64,000 bases of DNA, taken from assembly GCF_000960995.1 (NCBI RefSeq), contig NZ_CP009435.1, forward strand, positions 2,790,001-2,854,000, given 5' to 3'. The DNA is from Burkholderia glumae LMG 2196 = ATCC 33617 (GTDB taxonomy: Bacteria; Pseudomonadota; Gammaproteobacteria; Burkholderiales; Burkholderiaceae). Below the pieces are notes generated by a model, which worked only from the letters and a program-made list of their open reading frames with translations, made no database searches and was not told where the DNA came from. Made by a program: the position numbers and the translations under genes. This document shows, piece by piece, positions 18,451 through 27,491 of this stretch (positions are counted from its first letter, which is position 1; every line of letters begins with the position of its first letter).

Positions 18451-19107
18451 CTACACGGCGGGGCTGCTCGCGCTGGTGGCCGGCTCGGCCGTTTCGTCGG
18501 CCGCCTGCGCGATCCGGCGCGCCGCGCGCAGCGCCTTGACGATCTGCTGCCAGGCGCGTTCGCGCGAATCGGCGCCGCGCGTGCGCAGCACCTGGGCCGG
18601 CGCCAGCGTCGCGATCACGCGTTCGCCGCCGGGCAGCCGGTACGGCAGCGGCATGCGGTGAACGGCGGCCTGCGGATCGTCGAGCACGGCGCGCAGCGCC
18701 GCAGTGCCGAACGCCACGATCACGCGCGGCGCGACGCTGCGGATCTCGCGCTCGAGCCAGTAGCGGCAGGCATCGAGTTCGTGCCCCGCCGGCGCTTCGT
18801 CGGCGCGCGGCCGGCCGGCCGCGTCGCGCCTGAGATGCTTGAGTGCGTAGGTGGCATAGGTCTCGCTGCGCGCCAGCGATGCTTCCGTCAGCGCGCGGTC
18901 GAGCAGCCGCCCGGCGGTGCCGGAAAACGGCTGGCCGCTGCGATCGTCCTGCGCGTCCGGCTGCTCGCCCACCAGCATGATCGCGGCGCGACGCGGGCCG
19001 GCGCCTGCCACCGGCCGGCTGGCGGACGCCCACAGCTCGCAGCGGCGGCACGCGTCGAGCGTGGCCGGCAGATCGGGATCGGCGGCGGGAAGGAGCGGTT
19101 CGGACAT
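18451..19107 (-). CDS. UdgX-like uracil-DNA glycosylase family protein with altered active site
   Basis: This 218-aa protein of the family 4/UdgX type begins at ATG 19107. CRRC (residues 20-23) supplies the first two cluster cysteines. VGEQPDAQDDRSGQPFSGTA and GRLLD correspond to the GEQPG motif region and the uracil-pocket loop. YALKHLRR and the following AGRPRADEAP align with the UdgX KHFKW...GKRRIHKTP loop. In UdgX the His of that loop bonds covalently to the abasic DNA; here the aligned residue is Asp103. The protein may have lost the covalent chemistry or act as an ordinary family-4-like glycosylase. The alignment was made by eye. Confidence 0.7.
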   Translation of the reverse strand: MSEPLLPAADPDLPATLDACRRCELWASASRPVAGAGPRRAAIMLVGEQPDAQDDRSGQPFSGTAGRLLDRALTEASLARSETYATYALKHLRRDAAGRPRADEAPAGHELDACRYWLEREIRSVAPRVIVAFGTAALRAVLDDPQAAVHRMPLPYRLPGGERVIATLAPAQVLRTRGADSRERAWQQIVKALRAARRIAQAADETAEPATSASSPAV

Positions 19108-19390
19108 CGGCGGTCTCCGGGTTGGCGAACGGGGGGCGGGCGGCGCAGCCGGCATGGTCGCGCTGCGCGCGCGGAAGGCGATCGACGGCGGGCATCGGCA
19201 TCGCCTTGCCTGGCTGCCCACTGCGGGCAGCAATGGGCGTGCCATGCCGATGACGGGTTCGAGGCGGCGTCACGAACGGCACGAGAGCGGGCGGGCGGCG
19301 GCGTCTCGGGGCCGGGGCGCCCCGCCATGGCCGGGCTCGCCGTCGGCGGCCGGCCGCGGACCGGGGCCGCGATGGCCGGCGGGGCACCGC

Positions 19391-19429
19391 ATGCCGTTAC
19401 GTCACATGCCGTTACGGGAATGCCGTTAC
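19391..19429 (+). repeat. Three direct copies of a 10-mer
   Basis: ATGCCGTTAC occurs exactly at 19391-19400, 19406-19415 and 19420-19429, with 5- and 4-nt spacers. The 14-15 bp period is not one helical turn. It could be a small iterated protein-binding site or a replication-slippage product. It is more than 780 bp upstream of glgA. Confidence 0.45.
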
Positions 19430-20079
19430 ACGGGGGGCGGCGCGCATTCGTGGCGACGATCGCCGCGCCGCTGCGGAGGCGACGCGTGTTCACTGACGAT
19501 GATGGGCTTGCCCGGCGAGGGGCTCGCGAGCGTGTGGCGCGAACCGGCTGCGCATCCAGGCTCGGCGACTGCCGCCGCCGGCGTTTGCGGCACCCGAGGG
19601 CGACGGCAGGGGCGCATCGCCGGCGGGCTGGCCCGCCGCCCGTTACGCGCGTTCCATGAATGTGAATCGACATCGTGCCGCGGCCTCGAGGCTGCCGGCG
19701 GGATCGGCGCCGATCCGCGGCAGCGGCGGCATGGGTGGCATGGGTAGCATGGGCGGCATCGGCGGCCGGGCCGCAAGCGCGATCGGTCCCCGCCGCGTTT
19801 TTTTCGCGCGCCGCGCTTTGCCGTCGCGCGGCCAGGCCGGCCCTGCCGGCCCCCACCCGCAACGCGCGCCGACGCTGCCAGCCACGGCTGAAACGAATCG
19901 TCCGCGCGTGCTCCGGCGAAAACTACAAGCCTCTGTCGGTCCGATGTCAAAACTACATGCACGCCGATGTTGCGGTGCGGCGGCCGGGCCGGGCAGCGCG
20001 CCGCCACTGGCATGTGGGCGCCTCGCCGGAAGGGCCTCTGGTGCCGCGCAGCAGATTTTTCGTGATCGTTCCGCAAAGC

Positions 20080-20095
20080 TGGCTTGGAGCTTGCT
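20080..20095 (+). promoter_or_regulatory. Candidate sigma-54 promoter for glgA
   Basis: The 16-mer TGGCTTGGAGCTTGCT matches the RpoN consensus TGGCACG-N4-TTGCW at the invariant GG and GC and at every other position except the two bases after TGGC. The GG-GC spacing is correct. The expected start of transcription is near 20106, about 110 bp before the glgA start codon. Confidence 0.5.
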
Positions 20096-20216
20096 AAATA
20101 CCCTGTGCCCTGTCCGGGAGCCGCCATGCCGCGCGATGGTTGCCCGGACCGCGTGCCGCCGGCGTGTGCCGGCCGCGCACGCTGCACTCGATCAACCGAA
20201 CTCAGTGGGAGTTACC

Positions 20217-21839
20217 TTGTCGCTTAACGTCCTGATGGTCGCCGCCGAAGCCGCGCCACTTGCCAAGAGTGGTGGCCTCGGCGACATGGTCAGCGCTTCG
20301 GCGAGCGCGCTGCGGCAACGCGGCGTCGACGCGTCGATCCTGCTGCCCGGTTACGAATCCGCCTTCGATCACGCGGTCGCGCCGACGCCGCTGGGCACCA
20401 TCCGCGACCTGCCCGGCGGCGACGCGCGGTTGTGGCGCGCCGCGATGCCTGACTCCGACGTGCCGGTCCTGCTGCTCGAAATGAAGCATCTGTACGGGCG
20501 GCGCGGCAGCGGCCTCTATCAGGACGAATGCGGGCGCGACTACGTCGACAACTTCGTGCGCTTCGCCTCGCTGTCGGCCGCCGCCGCGCGGATCGCCTCG
20601 GGCGTGCGCGGCGTCAAGCGCCCGCGCATCGTCCATGCGCACGACTGGCATACCGGCCTCACGCCGCTCCTGATGAAGCTGGCCGGCTCGCCTGCGCGCA
20701 GCATCTTCACGATCCACAATCTCGCGTTCCAGGGCAACTATCCGACGGGGCTCGCGCCCTATGCCGGCATTCCGTCCGAGCTGCTGGCGCCGGCCCCGCA
20801 CGAGCCGCACAGCATCGAATTCTATGGCGCGCTGAGCTGCATGAAGGCGGCGATCGTCTACGCGGACCGCCTCACCGCGGTGAGCGAGCGCTATGCGCAG
20901 GAGATCCTCACGCCGCGCTTCGGCAACCGCATGGAGGGCGTGCTGGCCGCGCACGCCGGCAAGCTGTCGGGCATCGTCAACGGCATCGACGACGCGCTCT
21001 GGAATCCGCGCGACGACGCCGCGCTCGCGCAGGGCTATGGCGTGGACGATCTGGTCGGCAAGCACGCCTGCAAGCGCGAACTGCAGCAGAGCTACGGGCT
21101 GCAGGTCGACCCGTTCGCGCCGCTGGTGGCGATCGGCAGCCGGCTCACCGGGCAGAAGCTGGCCGACGTGGTGTGCGAGGCGATTCCGGCCGCGCTCGCG
21201 CGCTGGCCGCGTGCGCAGTTCGCGGTGCTGGGGCAGGGCGACGCGGCGATCGAGGCCGAACTGCGCCGGCTGGCCGCGCAGTGGCCGGGGCGGCTGGGCG
21301 TCCATATCGGCTACGACGAGACGCGCGCGCACCGGCTGCACGCGGGCGCCGACATCCTGCTGCATGCGAGCCGCTTCGAGCCGTGCGGGCTGACGCAACT
21401 CTATGCGATGCGCTACGGCACCGTGCCGGTGGCCTCGCGAGTGGGTGGCCTGGCCGATACGATCGTCGACTGCGCGCCAGCCGCGCAGGACGCCGAGGCG
21501 GCGCCGGTCGGCGAGGCGACCGGCTTCCTGTTCGACGGTGAGCGGGTGGGGGACGTGGTGCAGGCGCTGGGCCGTGCGTTCGAGCTGTTCGCACAGCCGA
21601 AATCGTGGCGCACGCTGCAGCGCAACGCGATGAATCGCGATTCGAGCTGGGAAGGCCCGGCCGCACGCTACCTCGCGCTCTATTGCGAGTTGGCCGGCCT
21701 GCCGGCGCCGCGCGCCGCCGCCATCCAGGCGCCGGCCGCGCAGCTCGAACCGGCCGCGATCGAGCGAGCCGCACCGCGCGTGAACGCGGTGGCGACGCGG
21801 CGCGCCCGCGTGCCGGCCGAGGTGCGCAGCAGCGCCTGA
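20217..21839 (+). CDS. glgA: Glycogen synthase (GT5)
   Basis: This is a 540-aa ADP-glucose glycogen synthase. The N-terminus LNVLMVAAEAAPLAKSGGLG carries the substrate-binding KxGGL motif. VHAHDWHTGL and IFTIHNLAFQGNYP are family hallmarks. The C-terminal half has IGSRLTGQK and SRFEPCGLTQLYAMRYGTVP, with the catalytic Glu and the PCGL loop. The start is TTG 20217, preceded by GTGGGAG (20204-20210), and gives the canonical N-terminus. It is longer than the usual ~480 aa because of a low-complexity Ala/Arg-rich tail of about 50 residues. It stands alone here, without glgB, glgC or glgX next to it. Confidence 0.9.
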   Translation: MSLNVLMVAAEAAPLAKSGGLGDMVSASASALRQRGVDASILLPGYESAFDHAVAPTPLGTIRDLPGGDARLWRAAMPDSDVPVLLLEMKHLYGRRGSGLYQDECGRDYVDNFVRFASLSAAAARIASGVRGVKRPRIVHAHDWHTGLTPLLMKLAGSPARSIFTIHNLAFQGNYPTGLAPYAGIPSELLAPAPHEPHSIEFYGALSCMKAAIVYADRLTAVSERYAQEILTPRFGNRMEGVLAAHAGKLSGIVNGIDDALWNPRDDAALAQGYGVDDLVGKHACKRELQQSYGLQVDPFAPLVAIGSRLTGQKLADVVCEAIPAALARWPRAQFAVLGQGDAAIEAELRRLAAQWPGRLGVHIGYDETRAHRLHAGADILLHASRFEPCGLTQLYAMRYGTVPVASRVGGLADTIVDCAPAAQDAEAAPVGEATGFLFDGERVGDVVQALGRAFELFAQPKSWRTLQRNAMNRDSSWEGPAARYLALYCELAGLPAPRAAAIQAPAAQLEPAAIERAAPRVNAVATRRARVPAEVRSSA

Positions 21840-21857
21840 GCCGGGCAAGTGCCCGGC
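21840..21857 (+). terminator. Hairpin directly after glgA
   Basis: GCCGGGC (21840-21846) and GCCCGGC (21851-21857) form a perfect 7-bp stem with an AAGT loop immediately after the glgA stop codon. No U-tract follows, so it would be a weak intrinsic terminator or an mRNA 3'-end stabiliser. Confidence 0.45.
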
Positions 21858-21977
21858 CGTTAAGGGGCGGCCGCACGGTCTTTCGCCAACGCTCCCGACC
21901 GCTCGACCGGCGGCGCACCGAATGGTCCGCGCCGGCGATGACGCCCGGCGGCCGGGCTCGACCGCGCGTACCGCCCG

Positions 21978-23507
21978 TTACTGGCGCGCCGCGCTGACTG
22001 CCGCGCCCGCGTCGAGCAGGCCCGCGCCGCAGGTGCTGGTGGAGCAGCCCGAGCCGCTCGGGAACGGCCGCGCCGATGCCTGCAGTTTCTGCAACACCTG
22101 CGCGGGCGTGAGCGAGCCGTTCGCCGCCAGCATCAGCGCGACGGTGCCGGCCACATGGGGCGTGGCCATGCTGGTACCGTTGTAGGACGCGTAACTGTCG
22201 GCGGCCGGCGAGGTCTTGCCGCTGTTGAGCGTCGAGAGGATGTTGACGCCCGGTGCGGCGATCTTCACCGCCGATCCGTAGTTGCTGAAGCTCGCGCGAC
22301 GTCCGTTCACGTCGGTGGCGGCCACGGCGATCACGTTCTGACAGTTGGCCGGCTGCGAGGTGGAGACCTGCGCGGCTTCGTTGCCGGCCGCGACCACCAC
22401 CGTCGCGCCGGCAGCCACCACCGCATTGATCGCGCTCTGGTACGTGCGGCTGCAGCTGCCGCCGCCGCCGAGGCTGAAGTTCAGCACGCGCGCCGGCGTG
22501 CGGTTGGCGGGCACGCCCGGCACGCTCAGGCCAGCCGCCCAGCGCATGCCGTCCGCGATGTCGCTGAGCGCGCCGCCGCACTTGCCGAGCACGCGCACGG
22601 GCAGGATTTTCCCCTTCCACGAGATGCCGGCCACGCCGCGTCCGTTGTTCGAGACCGCGCCGATCGTGCCGGCCACGTGAGTGCCGTGCCATGAGCTGTC
22701 GCTCGCGAAGGTGCGGCCGTACTGGTCGACCTGGCAGCGGTAGAACGGACCGTCCGGATCGTCGACCTCGCTCTGCGAGACCCAGTCGCCCGGGTCCGTC
22801 GCGTCGCTGTCGCGGCCGTTGCCGTCGTTCGCGCTGTTCGGGTCCGAGATGAAGTCGTAGCCCGGCAGCACATTCGCCGCGAGGTCGGAGTGGGGGCGGT
22901 AGCCGGTGTCGACCACCGCCACCACCACGTTCGCGGAGCCGGTCGTGATATCCCATGCCTTCGGCAGGTTGGCGCCGCCGATACCGCTCGCGTAGCCCCA
23001 TTGCTCACCGTAACGCGTGTCGTTCGGCACCAGCAGCGCATGCATGTGTGCGTCGGGCTCGGCATATTCGACCGCGGCGTCGGCCGCGAAGTCATTCGCC
23101 AGCGCGGCGGCATCGGCGGCCGGCAGGCTGCGCTGCAGCCGCAGCACGGTCGCGCCGTCCGCCATCTCGCGCTTTACGCTGATGTTGGCGGCGGGGTCGC
23201 CCGCGTTGCCCGGCGCCGACGCCGCTGCGGCGCCGAACGCGCGCGTCGTCGCACGGGCGCGGCGCGCGGCAAGCACGCGGTCGATCACGCCGTGAATGTC
23301 GGCTGCCGCCGTCGTGATCGACGTGCTGCCGCGCGCCGCGGCCGCCGCCGGTTTCAGCTTGACGATCAATTGATTGATGTTCTCGGACGCGGCGCCGGTG
23401 GCAGGCGTCGAGGGCGACGGAGTTTGCGCCTGCGCGAACGACGCGCAGGCGGCCAGTAGGAAGGAAGCCAGCTTCAGATGCGAAGTAGTGCGAACAGATT
23501 TTTTCAT
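21978..23507 (-). CDS. Secreted S8 (subtilisin-like) serine protease
   Basis: This is a 509-aa preproprotease. The signal peptide ends near ASFAQAQ (residue 27), and an I9-like propeptide with IVKLKPAAAA and VLRLQRSLP spans about residues 40-155. The catalytic domain has all three triad residues: Asp200 (VVAVVDTGYRPH), His274 (SSWHGTHVAG) and Ser446 (NGTSMATPHVAG). Several Cys residues suggest disulfides typical of the proteobacterial extracellular S8 subgroup. It begins at ATG 23507 after TGGAGATATGC. It is likely an exported protease acting on host or competitor proteins. Confidence 0.92.
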   Translation of the reverse strand: MKKSVRTTSHLKLASFLLAACASFAQAQTPSPSTPATGAASENINQLIVKLKPAAAAARGSTSITTAAADIHGVIDRVLAARRARATTRAFGAAAASAPGNAGDPAANISVKREMADGATVLRLQRSLPAADAAALANDFAADAAVEYAEPDAHMHALLVPNDTRYGEQWGYASGIGGANLPKAWDITTGSANVVVAVVDTGYRPHSDLAANVLPGYDFISDPNSANDGNGRDSDATDPGDWVSQSEVDDPDGPFYRCQVDQYGRTFASDSSWHGTHVAGTIGAVSNNGRGVAGISWKGKILPVRVLGKCGGALSDIADGMRWAAGLSVPGVPANRTPARVLNFSLGGGGSCSRTYQSAINAVVAAGATVVVAAGNEAAQVSTSQPANCQNVIAVAATDVNGRRASFSNYGSAVKIAAPGVNILSTLNSGKTSPAADSYASYNGTSMATPHVAGTVALMLAANGSLTPAQVLQKLQASARPFPSGSGCSTSTCGAGLLDAGAAVSAARQ

Positions 23508-24159
23508 GCATATCTCCAGATAGGATCGAATGGAATGCGTGGTGGGAATCAGGCCGCTGCTGGACTGCGTTGCTGCTTTGCCGGAGGGCGGTGATGCCGG
23601 CGCGCGAATGCGCGTCGTGAAGCCGGCTGCATGCGTGAGGCATGACGCCGATGGAATACGCCCGGATTCGTTGGTCCGGGCTCCGGCGCCGTAACGGGAA
23701 AGCGATACGGCAGCGGAACAATAGTCAGTATTGCTGATGAAATGAGATGCGCGCCGTCACCGTTTCGTGTGTGGCGTTCCCTCGTTGCATCGTCGTCTTT
23801 CTTCTGGCTTGCGCAAAATTATCTTGGCGTAGGCCGCGTGTCAAACTTTTTTAATGTAAATATAAAAAAGTTAGATGGACGGTACGGCGAGGCAGGGGAC
23901 ATCGGGCGTGCGATCGCGGTCCGGCCCGGCATCGCGGCGCTTCGTGCCCGCCGGCGCCTGCGTATTGGCCGCGCGCTCGTGGATCGGCACGAGCCGCCCG
24001 GGCGGGGGCGGCCAAGCCGCCGACGCGGTGCCGCGCGGCGAGCAGGTGGAGGTCCGGCGCTTCAGCGGGAACCATAGCGAGGCGAGTGCGGGCGCGCCGG
24101 CTGTCTCGGCCCGGCGGGTTCGACCCGGGTGCGCCCCGGGGCCGCCCCGGGCGTCGCGC
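23508..24159. other. 650-bp upstream region of the S8 protease gene
   Basis: No gene is supported. Compared with its surroundings it is AT-rich around 23735-23875, including an AT hairpin at 23844-23872. The protease promoter probably lies in 23520-23760; the rest is non-coding. Confidence 0.5.
23844..23872. terminator. AT-rich 9-bp stem hairpin
   Basis: AACTTTTTT (23844-23852) pairs with AAAAAAGTT (23864-23872) around an 11-nt loop. It lies in a region of unusually low GC for this genome, between the 3' end of the secreted hydrolase gene and the protease promoter. It could serve as a weak terminator for the minus-strand hydrolase gene. Confidence 0.35.
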
Positions 24160-25224
24160 TCACGGCGTGTCGCGCTTCGCGTCGAGCCCTTGCAGCAGCG
24201 CCGCGTGGAAGCGCTGCGGGTCCTGCAACTGCGGGGCGTGGCCGGCGTCCGGGAACTCGACGAGCGTCAGGTCCGGAATCGCGGCGGCCGCGGCGCGCGC
24301 GAGCTGCCGGTAGTTGCCGAGCGTCGGGCGGATCGCGGCGGGCGCGTATTCCTTGCCGATCGCGGTGCTGTCCTTGTCGCCGATCATCAGCAGCGTCGGC
24401 ACCTGCAGTTGCGGCAGCTCGTAGACCACCGGCTGCGTCAGGATCATGTCGTAGACGAGCGCGGAATCCCACGCCACCTGCTCGCGGCCCGGGCCGCGAT
24501 ACATGCCGGCCAGCATCTGCACGGCCGGCTCGTAGTCGGCGCGCCACTGGCCCGCGAAATAGGTGTTGCGCTCGTAGTTGCGGATTCGCTCGGCGCTGGT
24601 GCCCAGTTCACGCTCGTACCACTGGTCCACCGACACCGGCGGCACGCCCTTGGCACGCCAGTCCTCCAGGCCGATCGGATCGACCAGCACCAGCCGGTCG
24701 GTCTCGCGAGGATATTGCAGGGCATAGCGGATGCCGAGCATGCCGCCCGTGGAGTGGCCGATGAGGGTGGCATGCTCGATGCCGAGCGAATGCAGCAAGT
24801 CATTGGTGTTGCGCGCGAGCTGCTGGAACGTGAACTGGTAACGCTCGGGCTTGCTCGATTTGCAAAAGCCGATCTGGTCGATCGCGATCACGCGGTAGCC
24901 GGCCTTCGACAGCACGCGCGCGGTGGGTGCCCAGGTGGCCGAGCAATAGTTCTTGCCGTGCAGCAGTACCGCCGTCTTGCCGTTGGCCGTGGCCGGGTCC
25001 GGGGCGATGTCGAGATAGGCCATCTGCAGCGCCTGCCGCTGCGAGCGGAACCTGAAGCGCGACACCGGCCACGGATAGTCGAAGCCTTGCAGCTCGGGAC
25101 CGTAGGCCGGGCCTGCCGGCGCGGCGGCGGCCGCGTCTCGAGCGAGGGCGGCGCCGGGCAGCGCCAGCGAGGTCGCCAGCAGACAGGCAGCGGCGGCAAA
25201 GACGAATCGTTCGGAGCGTGTCAT
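24160..25224 (-). CDS. Secreted alpha/beta hydrolase
   Basis: This 354-aa hydrolase starts at ATG 25224, directly before a signal peptide (FVFAAAACLLATSLALPGAALA). The fold motifs are VLLHGKNYCSATW (oxyanion loop), IAIDQIGFCKSSKP, the nucleophile elbow LIGHSTGGMLG, the acid in LMIGDKDSTAIG and the His in FPDAGHAPQLQDP. A nine-codon longer start at 25251 is possible. Its natural substrate is unknown; relatives are lactonases, epoxide hydrolases and esterases. The 3' side is followed by the protease upstream region; the 5' side faces the LuxR regulatory gap. Confidence 0.85.
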   Translation of the reverse strand: MTRSERFVFAAAACLLATSLALPGAALARDAAAAAPAGPAYGPELQGFDYPWPVSRFRFRSQRQALQMAYLDIAPDPATANGKTAVLLHGKNYCSATWAPTARVLSKAGYRVIAIDQIGFCKSSKPERYQFTFQQLARNTNDLLHSLGIEHATLIGHSTGGMLGIRYALQYPRETDRLVLVDPIGLEDWRAKGVPPVSVDQWYERELGTSAERIRNYERNTYFAGQWRADYEPAVQMLAGMYRGPGREQVAWDSALVYDMILTQPVVYELPQLQVPTLLMIGDKDSTAIGKEYAPAAIRPTLGNYRQLARAAAAAIPDLTLVEFPDAGHAPQLQDPQRFHAALLQGLDAKRDTP

Positions 25225-26698
25225 CGGGAAATCGAAATGAGGCGGGCGCATCGAAAAGGAGCCAAGCGCGGTTCCTCGGCCGACTCGCCCGGCGCCGGCG
25301 CTCCCGCCATTGTGCGCGGATTTCGTCCGTCCCGGCGCGGCGCGATCGCCGTCGGCCCGCAGCGCAGCGGCCGCCATCACCGCATCAGCCGCGCGGCGGC
25401 GAGGCGAGTCAGGCAGCCGCGTGACTCGGTGCTCCGTGCCGCCGTGACTAACCGGATGCCGGTGCCGGCGGCAGCGGGCAGCGGCGGCGAGTTGCCCGTC
25501 CCGCAACCAACGAGCCGGGCCAGCGCGCCTTCGCGGGCCGCCGGACGCTGCCCGGCCGGGGCCGCGGCGACGCGACACCCGTCAACCGATAAATAAAATC
25601 ATTGCATATAAGAGAAAATGGATTGGATATTATTTGGGATTGAACGGGTGCGTAATGTAACGGGATTCGGCATCGTTGGTTGCGCGCCCGATGAACGCCG
25701 CGCCAGCGTATCCGATATTTTCTTCATTATGTGGAATGCCGGCCCGGCGCCGCGCCCGTATGGCGAATATCACATTTCCGGTTATTGACCCGGATGAATG
25801 CGACACTGTACGATCTGCCTGGAAATTTGGAACCCGCCATTTATGGTAGGTATGGCGTGGGAGTGCTCGCCATATAATCACTCGGGCAAACGACATGAGT
25901 GCCCTGTCGTTACCGGAGCCGGCCCGGGCTGCCAATTGAACAGCCGCGCGGCCGGGCTGATCCGGAAATGACACAAAATATCCGTCATTCGCTACCGGTC
26001 TCGGCAGAACCGGGGTGCGGCACAGGTTTTGCCGTTTGTCGCAGGTTGGTTTGCGTGACATTGTCGATCACGCAAATATATGAGTATTTACCCTGAAATC
26101 GATGTGTGGAAGTTTCTGCATCGATGAGCGGCCGTTCAATTGCGGGGCCGCCGTCGAGCTCGCTGATGGCGGTCCGCCTTGTCGGGCCGGTGCCGCGGCA
26201 CGCGCTCGCGGGCGGGCCGGCGGTGCGCGGCGGGGCGCCGAAAAAGGGCGGGAAAATACTGAGGAAAATTGCGAGATTATTTTTGGGAAATGTTATATGC
26301 AGACTGCGAAATACCTGTATGCCGGTCATTCATGTGAACGCTGCGAAAAAGTAATTTGAAGCAGGCAGTGCGCTCGCGTTCAATATGACGTCGCCGATGC
26401 GGGTTCCGATAAATCAGTAATTCAATCGCTTGGAAATTCCTCCGCTGTACAACCCACAATATACCTTCCGATATTCGAAGAGGGCAGGAGTCGTCATGAC
26501 GCTCATGAGAGAGGGCGTCGTCAATATCACGCAATTGCGCTTGCGCGCCGAGGATCGGCATCGGTCGGCGGCGCACTCTTCCGTATCAAAATAGCCGGAC
26601 TGAGGCGGCACGCGGAATCACCGATTCTTGTTGACCGGCACATCGGGCATTGGCCGCGGTGTGCGGCAGCCGGCACGGAAATTCCACGAGGAGGCGAA
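25225..26698. other. AT-richer 1.5-kb region between the hydrolase and luxR genes
   Basis: From about 25590 to 26600 base composition drops well below the window average. I find no gene with homology or a ribosome-binding site; the longest minus-strand frame (25630-26061) has no recognisable domain. It contains a 9-bp operator-like inverted repeat (26050-26076) and small palindromes (CGTCATGACG near 26492). The composition and position just before the biosynthetic locus suggest a regulatory region or an insertion boundary. Confidence 0.5.
26050..26076. promoter_or_regulatory. 9-bp inverted repeat, operator-like
   Basis: TTTGCGTGA (26050-26058) and TCACGCAAA (26068-26076) form a perfect inverted repeat with a 9-nt spacer, a centre-to-centre distance of 18 bp. 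This suits a dimeric regulator. It lies in the AT-rich gap about 620 bp before the luxR start and about 830 bp before the hydrolase start. Confidence 0.45.
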
Positions 26699-27412
26699 AT
26701 GTACGATTGGGCTGGGGAACTCTTGTCCGGACTCGAGGGTGCGAGTTCGGAACGAGAGATTTCGATATTGATCGAGGGCGCGGCGAATCACCTCGGTTAC
26801 GAATTCTGCGGATACGGCTTGCGGATTCCGTGGCCGGTATCGCGGCCGAAAATCTACTTGCTCAGCAATTACCCGGAGGCCTGGAAGCAGCGCTACATGG
26901 AAGCGGGCTACATCGACATCGATCCGACCATGAAGCACATGCGCCGCTTCCAGACGCCGGTGGTCTGGACCGACGCGTTCTTTTCCCGCACGCCCGAGCT
27001 ATGGCGCGACGCGCAGGCACACGGCCTGCGCCACGGCTGGTCGCAGTCGACATTCGACAGCTGCGGCGTGTCGGGCATGCTCACGCTGGCGCGTTCGACG
27101 GGCCCGGTCACGCCGGCCGAGCTCGAGCGCAACGAATTCCGGATGCGCTGGCTGGTCAGCACCACGCACCTGGCGATGACACGCGTGCTGATGCCCAAGC
27201 TGATGCCCGATACCGAGCGCGGCCTGACCGACCGCGAGGTGGAAGTGCTCAAGTGGGCGGCCGACGGCAAGACCTCGGGCGAGATCTCGACGATCCTGCG
27301 CATCTCGGTCGATACCGTCAATTTCCACGTGAAAAACGCCGTTGCCAAGCTCAAGACGGTCAACAAGACCTCCGCGGTGGTGCGTGCCGCGATGCTCGGC
27401 CTGCTGAGCTGA
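26699..27412 (+). CDS. LuxR-family quorum-sensing regulator (no adjacent luxI)
   Basis: This is a 237-aa two-domain regulator. The N-terminal autoinducer-binding domain (about 20-165) keeps the six ligand-pocket residues of TraR-type receptors: Trp62, Tyr66, Asp75, Pro76, Trp90 and a Gly at 109/113. The C-terminal GerE-type helix-turn-helix begins LTDREVEVLKWAADGKTSGE and ends VDTVNFHVKNAVAKLK. The start at 26699 follows ACGAGGAGGCGAA-like purines. No AHL synthase gene is next to it, so it acts as a solo or with a distant synthase. It reads into the biosynthetic operon and is its obvious candidate activator. Confidence 0.9.
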   Translation: MYDWAGELLSGLEGASSEREISILIEGAANHLGYEFCGYGLRIPWPVSRPKIYLLSNYPEAWKQRYMEAGYIDIDPTMKHMRRFQTPVVWTDAFFSRTPELWRDAQAHGLRHGWSQSTFDSCGVSGMLTLARSTGPVTPAELERNEFRMRWLVSTTHLAMTRVLMPKLMPDTERGLTDREVEVLKWAADGKTSGEISTILRISVDTVNFHVKNAVAKLKTVNKTSAVVRAAMLGLLS

Positions 27413-27491
27413 GCCCGCTTGCCTCGCGGCGCCGCCGCCGGGCCGGGGCAGCACGTTCTTGCATCGCCTGCCGCCATAACAATAAATTGGA

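Larger units (their letters stand above)
19108..20216. other. 1.1-kb non-coding region upstream of glgA
   Basis: No gene is supported. The region carries three spaced copies of a 10-mer (19391-19429) and a short GGCATGGGT-like tandem stretch (about 19726-19765). It becomes less GC-rich from 19915 to 20110, where a sigma-54-type promoter lies. A run of open frame that joins glgA upstream lacks homology and ribosome-binding sites. Confidence 0.5.

Noticed and set aside
19726..19765. Tandem GGCATGGGT-like repeat
   Set aside because: Short and imperfect; ordinary GC-rich slippage without further signal.
19656..20216. In-frame N-terminal extension of glgA
   Set aside because: The extension would put about 190 low-complexity residues before the canonical glycogen synthase N-terminus; TTG 20217 has a proper ribosome-binding site.
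25630..26061. 143-aa minus-strand frame in the AT-rich gap
   Set aside because: No ribosome-binding site, no recognisable domain and irregular codon use; not convincing as a gene.
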